From a virus: 25,498 bases of DNA. Under the pieces are notes generated by a model. It searched no databases. It was not told the origin of the DNA and saw only the letters and a program-made list of their open reading frames with translations. The translations under genes and the position numbers were made by a program. Below, in pieces: positions 7,572 to 13,604 of this stretch. The number at the start of each line of letters is the position of its first letter. Positions within the stretch are counted from its first letter, which is position 1. Location: positions 1 to 25,498 of IMG/VR virus record IMGVR_UViG_3300046811_000181, one strand, 5' to 3'.

Positions 7572-7856
7572 TCACGCTTTGCCCGCTTCCCGCACGCAAT
7601 CCATAGGATCGAGCGCCGCGTCGATCATCGCGCGCCATCCGGCTTCTAGTAAGGTCCGCTGCGAATGCCCCGATGCCTCGATTTGGAACGCGGCCTCACT
7701 CATTTCTGATGTCGGCTCACGCATCGCTTCGATCGCCGCGCGGGCCACCTCGATTGCGCTCTTGCTCAACGCGGCATTCGTTGGCGCCGACATCCTGGTT
7801 TGTTGCGCCATTTCGGCAACAATCGCTTCTGCCACTCGCTCGACCATCTCGCTCAT
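7572..7856 (-). CDS. Conserved phage hypothetical protein (helical, SEMVERVA type)
   Basis: A 94-residue predicted helical protein starting MSEMVERVAEAIVAEMAQQT. It has ARAAIEAMREPTSEM in the middle and TLLEAGWRAMIDAALD near the end. The pattern 'VERVA.AI......A..AI.AMREPT.EM..A......WR.MIDAAL' is common in alphaproteobacterial phages and prophages; the function is unknown to me. ATG 7856 overlaps the preceding stop as ATGA. A longer form to 8054 would add a low-complexity N-terminus from another frame and is rejected. Confidence 0.7.
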   Translation of the reverse strand: MSEMVERVAEAIVAEMAQQTRMSAPTNAALSKSAIEVARAAIEAMREPTSEMSEAAFQIEASGHSQRTLLEAGWRAMIDAALDPMDCVREAGKA

Positions 7857-8071
7857 TCCCCCAACCCCTCCCAAAGCGCACCCTCCGGCCCGCAAGACCC
7901 TTCGATATGCAGCGTCCTCGCCAGATGACAGGTCGGATGATGCTCGCTCCTCTCCCCCGTCACGTAGTTCACGATCGTCGTCGCCATCGCCGGGTGCATG
8001 CAGAATCCCGCACCTACGATCTCGGCCCCATCGTCCCGCTCGATGTAGCGGCAATCCTGGCAGACCTTCAT
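7853..8071 (-). CDS. Small zinc-ribbon-like Cys-rich protein
   Basis: A 72-residue protein starting MKVCQDCRYIERDDG. Cysteines occur as CQDC (residues 4-7), C in GAGFCMHP, C in HPTCHLAR and C in GSCGPEG. The pattern with terminal 'GxCGPEG.LWE' is frequent in small phage proteins near terminase genes; structural zinc binding is likely. ATG 8071 lies 5 nt after the large terminase stop. The gene end overlaps the next start as ATGA, so terminase and its small partners appear to be one transcription unit. Confidence 0.65.
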   Translation of the reverse strand: MKVCQDCRYIERDDGAEIVGAGFCMHPAMATTIVNYVTGERSEHHPTCHLARTLHIEGSCGPEGALWEGLGE

Positions 8072-8075
8072 GCCT

Positions 8076-9578
8076 TCATCCAATCCGCTGCGGACGGGCG
8101 CCCCGCGCCCCATCCCGCTTCCGCTGCCATGCCTCCAACTCCCCGAACGTCATCTCCCCCAATCCCCTGATCGGCTCGACCCGCTCCGGCAGCTCGTCCC
8201 CGTGCACGAGCGACCCCAGCATACGCCCGAAGAGGCTCAGCACGTCGACCTGATCGTCGTGCTTCCCCGCAGGAAACCTCAGCATCTCCGACACAAGGTC
8301 CGTCGCCCATGCCGCCCGCTTAGGGAAATACACCTTCCCCATGCTGAGCCTCGCCCTGATACCTTGTGCACGGGCCTGCTTATCCTGCCCCGACACATAC
8401 TGCCGCCGATACCCGTAGATGCGCCGCTCCATCTGCCGCCTCACGATGAACGGCCCGAGGCTTCGGATGATCTGCCCCTGCTCCTCGCCCCACATCAGCG
8501 GCGACCATTGTTCCATCAGGTCCAGAAACGCCTCGACCCACGCCTCCGAGTCCGTCTGCCCGCGCCACCAATCCAGCAGGTATATGTTATCGCCGGGATC
8601 CACACCGATAACCCCGTGAACAGTATAATCCCCACCCGCCGACGTAACGGCGTAATCGGAAGCGCCATACGTGCGTAGGGTCCGAATATCCGGCTGATGA
8701 TCATACCATCTGATCCACTCGGCCTTGAAGTAGTCGCCCGTGTCGGGCACCGGCTGCTGCTGATAGAGCGCCGACCAGTTCCGCGTGTCGCGCTTTGCCT
8801 CGGCGAACATTGACGGCGTGAACCATTCCGGCCACAGCAGTTCACCCGGTGCGCGGCCCAGCGGGTCGTCCTCGCCAGCCTCGGCAGGCAGGCTCAGCAC
8901 TTCCCATTGCTCGCCCCCGACCTCCTGCTCGGCGAGAAGCCGCCCGGCGAGATCGTCCTCATGCCAGCGTGTCAGGATGATCACTATGCGCCCGCCGGGC
9001 TTCAGCCGGGGCCAGAAATCGGCTTTGTACCAGTCCCAGACTCTTTGTCGGATCGACGCACTATCAGCTTCCGCACGGCCTTTGACAGGGTCATCAATGA
9101 TTCCGAGATCCGCTCGGCGTCCGGTAACTGACGCGTCAACTCCAACAGCGTAATACTCTCCGCCACGCTCAGTTTCCCACCGTCCTGCAGCCGCATTGTC
9201 TCCTGACAGGCCAAACCCAAAGATGCGGCGGAACTCTCCAGACCCAACAAGATTACGTACGCGTCGACCAAATCGCTCGGCCAGCTCTCCGGCATGCGAT
9301 GCTCCTATGATGCTGCGTTTCGGGTTGCGCCCGAGGAACCAGGGCGGGAACAGGATCGAGGCGTACGTCGATTTGGCCGAGCCTGGCGGCATCATGATCA
9401 TCAGCCGGGAAATGTCGCCGCGCTCGACCGCTTCGAGCTTCTCGAGCAGCAGCCGGTGGTGCCGCGCCGGCACCGTGTCCGGGCTCAGGACAGCGATGCA
9501 CTTTGCCAGCGAGCGCTGCGCCTCGACGCGCATCACGACCTCCTGAGCCGCGAATCGCTGTGCTTGCTCCGGGGTCAA
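8076..9578 (-). CDS. terL: Terminase large subunit (packaging ATPase and nuclease)
   Basis: A 500-residue packaging motor that translocates DNA into the prohead and cuts it. The ATPase domain has Walker A PPGSAKST (residues 64-71) and Walker B LGIIDDP (158-164), followed by the coupling segment ILTRWHEDDLAGR (about 201-213). The RNase H-like nuclease domain starts at YGASDYAVTS, with the first metal-binding Asp at about 308, and ends with HDDQVDVLS (about 440-448). The start is TTG 9578, in a TTGA overlap with the preceding gene and preceded by AGGGG; an internal ATG at 9533 is the alternative. All catalytic motifs are intact. Confidence 0.93.
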   Translation of the reverse strand: MTPEQAQRFAAQEVVMRVEAQRSLAKCIAVLSPDTVPARHHRLLLEKLEAVERGDISRLMIMMPPGSAKSTYASILFPPWFLGRNPKRSIIGASHAGELAERFGRRVRNLVGSGEFRRIFGFGLSGDNAAAGRWETERGGEYYAVGVDASVTGRRADLGIIDDPVKGRAEADSASIRQRVWDWYKADFWPRLKPGGRIVIILTRWHEDDLAGRLLAEQEVGGEQWEVLSLPAEAGEDDPLGRAPGELLWPEWFTPSMFAEAKRDTRNWSALYQQQPVPDTGDYFKAEWIRWYDHQPDIRTLRTYGASDYAVTSAGGDYTVHGVIGVDPGDNIYLLDWWRGQTDSEAWVEAFLDLMEQWSPLMWGEEQGQIIRSLGPFIVRRQMERRIYGYRRQYVSGQDKQARAQGIRARLSMGKVYFPKRAAWATDLVSEMLRFPAGKHDDQVDVLSLFGRMLGSLVHGDELPERVEPIRGLGEMTFGELEAWQRKRDGARGARPQRIG

Positions 9579-9814
9579 TCGCCTATGCCCCTAAGGCTCT
9601 CCAAAGCACGCCGCGCGCGCTTGCCATCCGAACGAGCCACTTCCCGTAGTAAGGTAACGTGCTCTTCGTCGCTACACCGCTTGATCAACGTACAGTCCGA
9701 GACTTTAGCCTCGCCTTCGGGCCATCCACACCAAGCAAGATGTTCGCCGTCGACATAGGCGACGACCCAGGTTTCCCCGGTAGGAGCATGTCGGACATGA
9801 TCGCCGCACCTCAT
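9575..9814 (-). CDS. Conserved small phage protein (GDHVRHAPTGE type)
   Basis: A 79-residue protein starting MRCGDHVRHAPTGETWVVAY. It continues DGEHLAWCGWPEGEAKVSDC, then a Lys/Arg/Asp-rich helical tail. The first 50 residues form a probable small beta-barrel. The pattern 'VGD.V.H.P.GE.W.VAYVDG..LAWCGWPEGEA...DC.L' is common beside terminase genes in alphaproteobacterial phages; its function is not known to me. ATG 9814 is preferred over 9841. The end overlaps the terminase start (TTGA). Confidence 0.7.
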   Translation of the reverse strand: MRCGDHVRHAPTGETWVVAYVDGEHLAWCGWPEGEAKVSDCTLIKRCSDEEHVTLLREVARSDGKRARRALESLRGIGD

Positions 9815-9957
9815 CGCGCGCTTTCCTCCGCTCTCGCACACGGCTTCATCAAGGCATCAATCCGCCCCGGCATCGACGTGTCCTGCGACAATATGTCTCA
9901 GCAGAATACCGACGGGGGATAGAATGGGGGAACGGGCTCATGCTGGTGTGTCTGTTG
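9815..9957. other. Gap between small terminase and the 79-aa gene
   Basis: These 143 nt hold no ORF I can support. A leftward 30-codon frame from ATG 9941 to 9849 exists but has no ribosome site and an Arg/Cys-rich, non-protein-like composition. No clear promoter or terminator is seen. Confidence 0.4.
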
Positions 9958-10605
9958 CTAGGATTTCTGCGGGTCTTGGTCGTCGAGTTCGACGGAGGGC
10001 ACATCCGTCGTACTGTGCTCGATCTGCGGCGCCGGAGCCCGACCCTGGGCGATCGCGAGCAGCTGGTCGAAGTCCATCTCGGCGAAACTGGACGACCGCG
10101 TGATGTGCTTCCGGTCGATGAACATGCCGATTTCCTTACCAATGTCCACCAGCGCGCTACGTTTGTCGGCCAGCTTGAACTTGACCCGCCGCACATCGCG
10201 GGCATCGTCGCCGCGGCCATCCTTGAAATCCTCGACCGTGACCTCCACCAAGGCAGCGGCTTGGTCTCGCGTGAGCGCGGCGAAGTTCAGCACAGGATCG
10301 CCATCGGGGCCGACCTGCATGTAATCGAGCATGTTCGAGAACCCGATTTTGGCGAGTTCAGTGAGGACGCGCTCTTTGGAAATAGCGGTGCGCTCGATAG
10401 CACGTTCGAGCCCTTTAGTGCGAATTGTGGCCTCTCCGGCCATGATTTCAGCCACTCGTGCTAAAATGTGTTGCGTTCTCGCTAAGGCGGCGGCGTTGTG
10501 TCTGTTGTTCTTAAAACCGGCCGTAACATAAGATTCTGTGGCACTTTTTCCGATGGCCAACTCCTGGGCAAAGCGTTCGTAGCGAGGATTGGCGAGGCGC
10601 GGCAT
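9958..10605 (-). CDS. terS: Terminase small subunit
   Basis: A 215-residue protein that should recognise the packaging site and present DNA to the large subunit. It starts MPRLANPRYERFAQELAIGK and continues SATESYVTAGF, the N-terminal HTH typical of small terminases ('F..E...GKSATEAY..AGF'). Next come ERAIERTAISKERVLTELAK and LDYMQVGPDGD, then VEDFKDGRGDDARDVRRVKF and KLADKRSALVDIGKEIG, also usual for this family. Although the frame stays open to a GTG at 10809, I place the start at ATG 10605. Family similarity begins there, the upstream residues look non-coding, and a good promoter ends six bases before it. The tail is acidic and Pro-rich. Confidence 0.85.
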   Translation of the reverse strand: MPRLANPRYERFAQELAIGKSATESYVTAGFKNNRHNAAALARTQHILARVAEIMAGEATIRTKGLERAIERTAISKERVLTELAKIGFSNMLDYMQVGPDGDPVLNFAALTRDQAAALVEVTVEDFKDGRGDDARDVRRVKFKLADKRSALVDIGKEIGMFIDRKHITRSSSFAEMDFDQLLAIAQGRAPAPQIEHSTTDVPSVELDDQDPQKS

Positions 10606-10641
10606 TAGGTGTCTATACCCCATGGCTAACACATGTTGCAA
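10605..10641 (-). promoter_or_regulatory. Promoter before small terminase, apparently leaderless
   Basis: On the minus strand a -35 TTGCAA (10641-10636) and a -10 TATAGA (10617-10612) are separated by 18 bp. The -10 is followed by exactly six bases and then the ATG at 10605. The predicted transcription start is therefore at or next to the A of the start codon, giving an mRNA with no leader. No ribosome site precedes the ATG at normal distance, which agrees. Prediction from sequence only. Confidence 0.5.
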
Positions 10642-10805
10642 GCACAGGCCGCCCCGCCCCCCTTTGGGCCTGACCGTGTAGTTGGGCGTCATCCCCATAG
10701 GCGTATGCGATGGCGGTGGTCCGCTGTAGCGTCCGGGGGTCGTTGCGGGGGCGAGGCACGGCCGGGCGTGGTCGGGGCATTTCTTGGTGCGGCGGTGCGG
10801 GTTCC
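10642..10805. other. Non-coding stretch upstream of the small-terminase promoter
   Basis: About 160 nt of very GC-rich DNA with runs of G/C. The leftward frame is open and in phase with the terminase, but its translation is rich in Arg, Pro and His and lacks a ribosome site. I regard it as non-coding. It could contain the packaging recognition site, which often lies near the small terminase gene, but nothing in the sequence proves this. Confidence 0.35.
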
Positions 10806-11267
10806 TCACGTTCCGGCTTGCACCGTGCTGGAGGGACGGGTTCCCGCGGGGATAGAGCCGCTATGCATCACGGCTTTATACCACCTGTTCTCGTCCAGCA
10901 AGCGGACGATGATTGCCGTCTGTTTGCTGACAGGGACGCCTGAGGGCGCCTCGGTGATCTGCCGCACGAGGGTGGGGGGGCTGAGGCCGAGGAGCTGGGC
11001 GGCCTCTGCCTGCGTGATGGCGCGGGAGCGTATCCACGCGCGTAGCTCGGCTTTGGTCATGGCGCTTTGCTCTGGCCGCTTGCAAGATCCCCGTTCGATA
11101 AATTCAACGCCATGCTGGGCAATCAAACCCGCTATGTCGTTGGTCACATCGAACTGCTCCCCAGTTACCGTTACAAGACCATTCTCGTCGATCTTGTATG
11201 CGCGGGTCGCATAAAATCGCCTGCTCAACGGGCTGAAGAATACTCGTATGGGCCGAGATTGTTTCAT
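10806..11267 (-). CDS. Phage HTH protein with two domains
   Basis: A 153-residue protein. The N-terminal part (1-65) has RVFFSPLSRRFYATRAYKID, ENGLVTVTGEQFDVTNDIAG and LIAQHGVEFI, a compact mixed fold of unknown function. The C-terminal part (about 70-130) is MTKAELRAWIRSRAITQAEA, AQLLGLSPPTLVRQITE and VSKQTAIIVRLLDENR, a helix-turn-helix similar to the XRE class. It likely binds DNA. It lies upstream of the terminase genes and could regulate late genes; this is inference. The start at 11267 overlaps the upstream stop as ATGA. The last 20 residues look disordered. Confidence 0.65.
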   Translation of the reverse strand: MKQSRPIRVFFSPLSRRFYATRAYKIDENGLVTVTGEQFDVTNDIAGLIAQHGVEFIERGSCKRPEQSAMTKAELRAWIRSRAITQAEAAQLLGLSPPTLVRQITEAPSGVPVSKQTAIIVRLLDENRWYKAVMHSGSIPAGTRPSSTVQAGT

Positions 11268-11452
11268 GCCGCGCGCTCCGCTTGATCAGGGTCGCACCGC
11301 TTCGGAGCCCGAGCCAACTTCTCCCTCTCCGATAACGATGCGACCCCTCGCCCCGACACAGGGTTAGGCTGCGCCGGGGTTATTCTGTGGGCCATTGGGT
11401 TGATCGCTAAGCCCGGCTTGCGTCCAATGGCAGCTTTCCGGGAATTATGCAT
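11264..11452 (-). CDS. Small hypothetical protein
   Basis: A 62-residue ORF starting MHNSRKAAIGRKPGLAINPM, basic at the N-terminus and charged at the C-terminus (SLSEREKLARAPKRCDPDQA). It has no recognisable domain. It is held in place by an 8-nt overlap (ATGCATAA, 11445-11452) with the gene before and an ATGA overlap with the HTH gene after. That packing is the main evidence that it is translated. Confidence 0.4.
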   Translation of the reverse strand: MHNSRKAAIGRKPGLAINPMAHRITPAQPNPVSGRGVASLSEREKLARAPKRCDPDQAERAA

Positions 11453-11639
11453 CTAGCGACTCCACAGAATGCCGCAAATCACCATCGAAACGGACAGCTT
11501 CGCCGCGAGCAAGCCGCAGATAAACCTCATACCAACGCGATCCTTCCCAGCAAATCACCCGGCGCACCGTACCGGCATAGCCGTCGCCGTCAACAACATG
11601 ATCGCCAACTTTGAAAGGCGCATTCTCTACCGTCTTCAT
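11445..11639 (-). CDS. Small conserved-looking protein, first gene of the leftward late block
   Basis: A 64-residue predicted beta-rich protein starting MKTVENAPFKVGDHVVDGDG, continuing YAGTVRRVICWEGSRWYEVY and ending in GEAVRFDGDL. The form 'F.VGD.VVDGDG..G.V..V.....W.YEV.L..G....DG.L' resembles small SH3-like or KOW-like barrels often found in phages; no specific function can be named. ATG 11639 is preceded by AAGGGG at a good distance. It is the first gene leftward from the divergent control region. Confidence 0.6.
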   Translation of the reverse strand: MKTVENAPFKVGDHVVDGDGYAGTVRRVICWEGSRWYEVYLRLARGEAVRFDGDLRHSVESLDA

Positions 11640-11795
11640 CGCTCATCCCCTTGTCCAACACCCTCACCCTACCGCATATCGCATACGCACGGTGCGTTAT
11701 TCCTACATGGCTGGCATGTGAGATATGCGATTGCGCCGTACCGCACCATGCGTCATTGTCTGGGCACGGTAATGGTGCCGCAGGGGATTGGACAG
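11640..11795. promoter_or_regulatory. Divergent control region between the late leftward and the small rightward genes
   Basis: This region separates genes that read away from each other. It contains an interrupted palindrome ACGCAC-G-GTGCGT (11685-11697) and an inverted pair ATCGCATA (11678-11685) / TATGCGAT (11724-11731). TACCGCA is repeated at about 11670 and 11739. For the rightward direction a weak promoter is possible, with -35 TTGCGC (11731-11736), a 17-bp spacer and -10 CATTGT (11754-11759); transcription would then begin about where the first hairpin cassette starts. No convincing leftward promoter was found. The palindromes look like operator sites. Confidence 0.4.
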
Positions 11796-11798
11796 ATG
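11766..11798 (+). repeat. Start-associated hairpin cassette, copy 1
   Basis: The first of three near-identical cassettes placed directly before start codons. A hairpin (CGGTA-ATGG-TGCCG, one G-T wobble) is followed by CAGGGGATTGGACAG and the ATG of the 66-aa gene. From AATGG to ATG it is identical to copy 2 over 28 nt. The AGGGG serves as the ribosome site. Confidence 0.75.
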
Positions 11799-11996
11799 GT
11801 AACCGTTCGGCGCGATGGTCGCGGCCACTACTTCGCATATAGCGTTCATGCGACCCGCGAGGAAGCTGAAGATGCTCTCTCACAATACTATGCCGAGGGG
11901 CGCATAAGCGAAAGCGAGGCTCCGCGCATTGATGTCAATCGGTTGAGCCGCATCGGGCTAACCCGCCGACCGTTCCAGGTGATGTTTCCAATCTAG
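11796..11996 (+). CDS. Small hypothetical protein, first gene of rightward block
   Basis: A 66-residue protein starting MVTVRRDGRGHYFAYSVHAT, continuing REEAEDALSQYYAEGRISE. It looks like a short beta-hairpin followed by an acidic helix with a regular EEA.DAL.QY pattern. No family is recognised. ATG 11796 is chosen because it follows repeat cassette 1 with AGGGG at nine bases. The frame is open far upstream (from 11469), but that part crosses the divergent control region and the antisense of the 64-aa gene. Confidence 0.55.
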   Translation: MVTVRRDGRGHYFAYSVHATREEAEDALSQYYAEGRISESEAPRIDVNRLSRIGLTRRPFQVMFPI

Positions 11997-12015
11997 CCCT
12001 CCCGCGCTCCCCAAC

Positions 12016-12042
12016 GGCCCGCATGGATGACCCCAGCGGGCC
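12016..12042 (+). other. Strong hairpin between first and second rightward genes
   Basis: A perfect 7-bp stem GGCCCGC / GCGGGCC encloses a 13-nt loop, 20 nt after the stop of the 66-aa gene and 10 nt before cassette 2. No T-run follows, so it is not a simple intrinsic terminator. It may act in mRNA processing or stability. Confidence 0.45.
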
Positions 12043-12052
12043 TGAGGGCGTA

Positions 12053-12085
12053 GCGGCAATGGTGCCGCAGGGGATTGGACAGATG
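12053..12085 (+). repeat. Start-associated hairpin cassette, copy 2
   Basis: A perfect 6-bp stem GCGGCA / TGCCGC with loop ATGG is followed by AGGGG, nine bases and the ATG at 12083. It shares 28 identical bases with copy 1. The stem base pair that differs from copy 1 stays paired in both, suggesting that the RNA hairpin matters. Confidence 0.8.
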
Positions 12086-12232
12086 AAGACCACGGACATG
12101 ACGCCTCGCGAGTTTGCGGTTTGCAAGAAGGCCGCCGCTGAGACGCTGCGGATGGTCCGCGAGGGATACCGCTACGATGTCGTCGCCCGCGCATGGGTCA
12201 AGGGCGCGGTCACGACAGAACGCAACGCCTAG
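12083..12232 (+). CDS. Very small hypothetical protein
   Basis: A 49-residue protein starting MKTTDMTPREFAVCKKAAAE, then TLRMVREGYRYDVVARAWVK. A predicted helix is followed by a short beta part. The start at 12083 follows cassette 2. Its TAG stop directly abuts cassette 3, so the two genes form consecutive modules of cassette plus ORF. No family recognised. Confidence 0.55.
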   Translation: MKTTDMTPREFAVCKKAAAETLRMVREGYRYDVVARAWVKGAVTTERNA

Positions 12233-12233
12233 A

Positions 12234-12265
12234 GCGGCAATGGTGCCGCAGGGGATGAGACGATG
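12234..12265 (+). repeat. Start-associated hairpin cassette, copy 3
   Basis: The hairpin GCGGCA-ATGG-TGCCGC is identical to copy 2. It is followed by AGGGG and a slightly changed eight-base spacer (ATGAGACG) before ATG 12263. It lies immediately after the stop codon of the 49-aa gene. Confidence 0.8.
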
Positions 12266-12472
12266 AGAAAGCCGAGGGGATTTCGCGAAGGACATACGGG
12301 CAGTCTAGCTTGCCCGCATCGCGACGTGTCGTGCTGCCCCGTATGCGCGGCAAAGCACGAGGAGGTCATCGAGGTCTATGGTCAGCACTATTGGATGGAT
12401 GACGCTCAAGAGCGGGCACAATTGCTCGCCGACATGAAAGCGCACGAGGCATCCCGCGACACCGCGGCTTGA
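12263..12472 (+). CDS. Small Cys-rich protein, probable zinc finger
   Basis: A 69-residue protein starting MRKPRGFREGHTGSLACPHR. It has CPHRDVSCCPVCAAKH at about 17-32, a likely C-x2-H/C-x2-C zinc site, followed by HEEVIEVYGQHYWMDDAQER and an acidic helical tail. Phage zinc-finger proteins of this size often bind nucleic acid or modify host proteins, but no family is identified. The start is fixed by cassette 3. Its end is the first half of the repeated junction at 12467-12489. Confidence 0.6.
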   Translation: MRKPRGFREGHTGSLACPHRDVSCCPVCAAKHEEVIEVYGQHYWMDDAQERAQLLADMKAHEASRDTAA

Positions 12473-12489
12473 GGAGGACGGACGATGAC
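12467..12489 (+). repeat. Duplicated stop/ribosome-site/start junction, copy 1
   Basis: The sequence GCTTGAGGAGGACGGACGATGAC contains the TGA stop of the 69-aa gene, a full AGGAGG ribosome site and the ATG of the 79-aa gene. The same 23 bases recur at 12719-12741 between different genes. Confidence 0.8.
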
Positions 12490-12724
12490 GACATTAACCA
12501 ATCGCGACGTTGAGGTAACAGTGTTCGAGGCTCAGCCTTCAGCGATGCGATCGACGATCGTTATCCCGAAGGGAACCCGCTGCACGTTTGTCGATGATCC
12601 GATGGGCGGCGCATGGGCAGTCGCAGACGTAGCGCTTTTGCGGCGGCTGACCGGCAACGATCACGATCCGAAATACCGCTACGTGTTCCTACCGAACGAA
12701 GCGGTTGGCGACAGCGCAGCTTGA
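12485..12724 (+). CDS. Small hypothetical protein
   Basis: A 79-residue predicted beta-rich protein starting MTTLTNRDVEVTVFEAQPSA, with IVIPKGTRCTFVDDPMGGAW and YRYVFLPNEAV. The IPKGT.....D segment is like small barrel proteins of phage early regions. No function is recognised. The ATG is preceded by the strongest ribosome site in the window (AGGAGG). Both ends are embedded in the duplicated junction sequence. Confidence 0.6.
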   Translation: MTTLTNRDVEVTVFEAQPSAMRSTIVIPKGTRCTFVDDPMGGAWAVADVALLRRLTGNDHDPKYRYVFLPNEAVGDSAA

Positions 12725-12741
12725 GGAGGACGGACGATGAC
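12719..12741 (+). repeat. Duplicated stop/ribosome-site/start junction, copy 2
   Basis: This is identical over 23 bases to 12467-12489 and joins the 79-aa gene to the 84-aa gene. The downstream proteins share only the first two residues (MT), so the repeat is limited to the start region. Confidence 0.8.
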
Positions 12742-12991
12742 ACAAGACATTCGCCTGACGAGCAGGACATCCGGCTGGATCGCGATCGAGAACGCCGGCG
12801 GACTCAACAGCGTCAAGACCGCCGAGTTCCTCGCAAAAGCCAACGCGGCCGGCAGCTACACTCCGGTTTGCTTCGGCGACAAGGGATATGCGGGCGCCTC
12901 GACGCACGCCATAAAGCGCGAGCATATCGTCAGGTTTCAAGATTGGGCGTTCGAGCATGGTCTCAACGCCGCATTCGACAAAGCCGCATAA
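12737..12991 (+). CDS. Small hypothetical protein
   Basis: An 84-residue soluble protein starting MTQDIRLTSRTSGWIAIENA. The centre has KTAEFLAKANAAGSYTPVCF and GDKGYAGASTHAIKREHI, and the end is Ala-rich. No family is recognised. It is not followed by a coupled gene but by a strong hairpin at 13008-13049. Confidence 0.55.
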   Translation: MTQDIRLTSRTSGWIAIENAGGLNSVKTAEFLAKANAAGSYTPVCFGDKGYAGASTHAIKREHIVRFQDWAFEHGLNAAFDKAA

Positions 12992-13007
12992 ACGCCGCCA
13001 CACGCGC

Positions 13008-13049
13008 GGAAGGGTCCTGGGGGTCTCGACATGCTTCCCCGGACCTTCC
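13008..13049 (+). other. Large hairpin between rightward genes
   Basis: GGAAGG pairs with CCTTCC, then TCC with GGA and GGGG with CCCC, with single-base bulges and a 14-nt loop. There is no T-run, so termination is uncertain. It sits 29 nt before the 114-aa gene and could attenuate or stabilise the transcript. Confidence 0.5.
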
Positions 13050-13077
13050 CTGCACTCACGCCTCGTAGGAGAAACCG

Positions 13078-13422
13078 ATGACCGAACCGAAATGGACGCC
13101 CGGGCCTTGGACCGCAACTCATTCCGACCCTGCGCAGGGCGCGGATGTTTGGTGGATAACCGCCACGCCAGCAAGCAATCAGGAAACCGATATTGCGACA
13201 GTTTCGGGCGGCAAATGGCCTATCGGAAAGAGCGAAGCCAACGCCATGCTAATTTCCTCTGCTCCGGAACTTTACCGAGCCGTCAAACTGCTCCTAAGTT
13301 CCGTCGATCATCTCGTGGGGCATCTCGGCCAGGGATGGCAAACGCAGGACGCTTCACGTGAGGCGCAGGATGCGTGCGAATTTTCCGAAGCCGCCCTCGC
13401 CAAAGCCCGAGGCGAGTCATGA
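13078..13422 (+). CDS. Conserved phage hypothetical protein (TPGPW type)
   Basis: A 114-residue protein starting MTEPKWTPGPWTATHSDPAQ. It contains SEANAMLISSAPELYRAVKL near the middle and an Ala/Glu-rich helical end. The combination 'TPGPW....(N/D)A.LI..APELY.AL..L' is a widespread phage/prophage protein family of unknown function. ATG 13078 is preceded by AGGAG. The end overlaps the next start as ATGA. Confidence 0.75.
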   Translation: MTEPKWTPGPWTATHSDPAQGADVWWITATPASNQETDIATVSGGKWPIGKSEANAMLISSAPELYRAVKLLLSSVDHLVGHLGQGWQTQDASREAQDACEFSEAALAKARGES

Positions 13423-13604
13423 TCTCGCAAGCGCAGTTCGCCGCGATCCTCGAGGCCGCCAACGCCGCGGTCGACCGGCGCATGGCCGAGCGCGAGGCGA
13501 TCCGCCCGCTCATGCCGCTGTTCCCTGGATTCTCGTGGGCGCAGATCCATCGCGGGCTTACCGTGCCGGTCACACAAAACCCTCGCGAGCAAAGCGTTCT
13601 CTAA
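13419..13604 (+). CDS. Small hypothetical protein, last of rightward block
   Basis: A 61-residue protein starting MISQAQFAAILEAANAAVDR, then RMAEREAIRPLMPLFPGFSW. The first half is a predicted amphipathic helix and the second Pro-rich. It starts in an ATGA overlap with the 114-aa gene. Its last 35 nt overlap the convergent nuclease gene. No family recognised. Confidence 0.55.
   Translation: MISQAQFAAILEAANAAVDRRMAEREAIRPLMPLFPGFSWAQIHRGLTVPVTQNPREQSVL

Noticed and set aside
9849-9941. Leftward 30-codon ORF after the small terminase
   Set aside because: No ribosome site, Arg/Cys-rich composition, no overlap with neighbours.
10606-10809. N-terminal extension of the small terminase to GTG 10809
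   Set aside because: The added 68 residues do not look like protein. Family similarity starts at MPRLANPRY, and a promoter with matching spacing lies just before ATG 10605.
13031-13081. 16-codon ORF starting in the loop of the hairpin before the 114-aa gene, ending in an ATGA overlap
   Set aside because: Too short and without a good ribosome site. A leader peptide is possible but cannot be supported.
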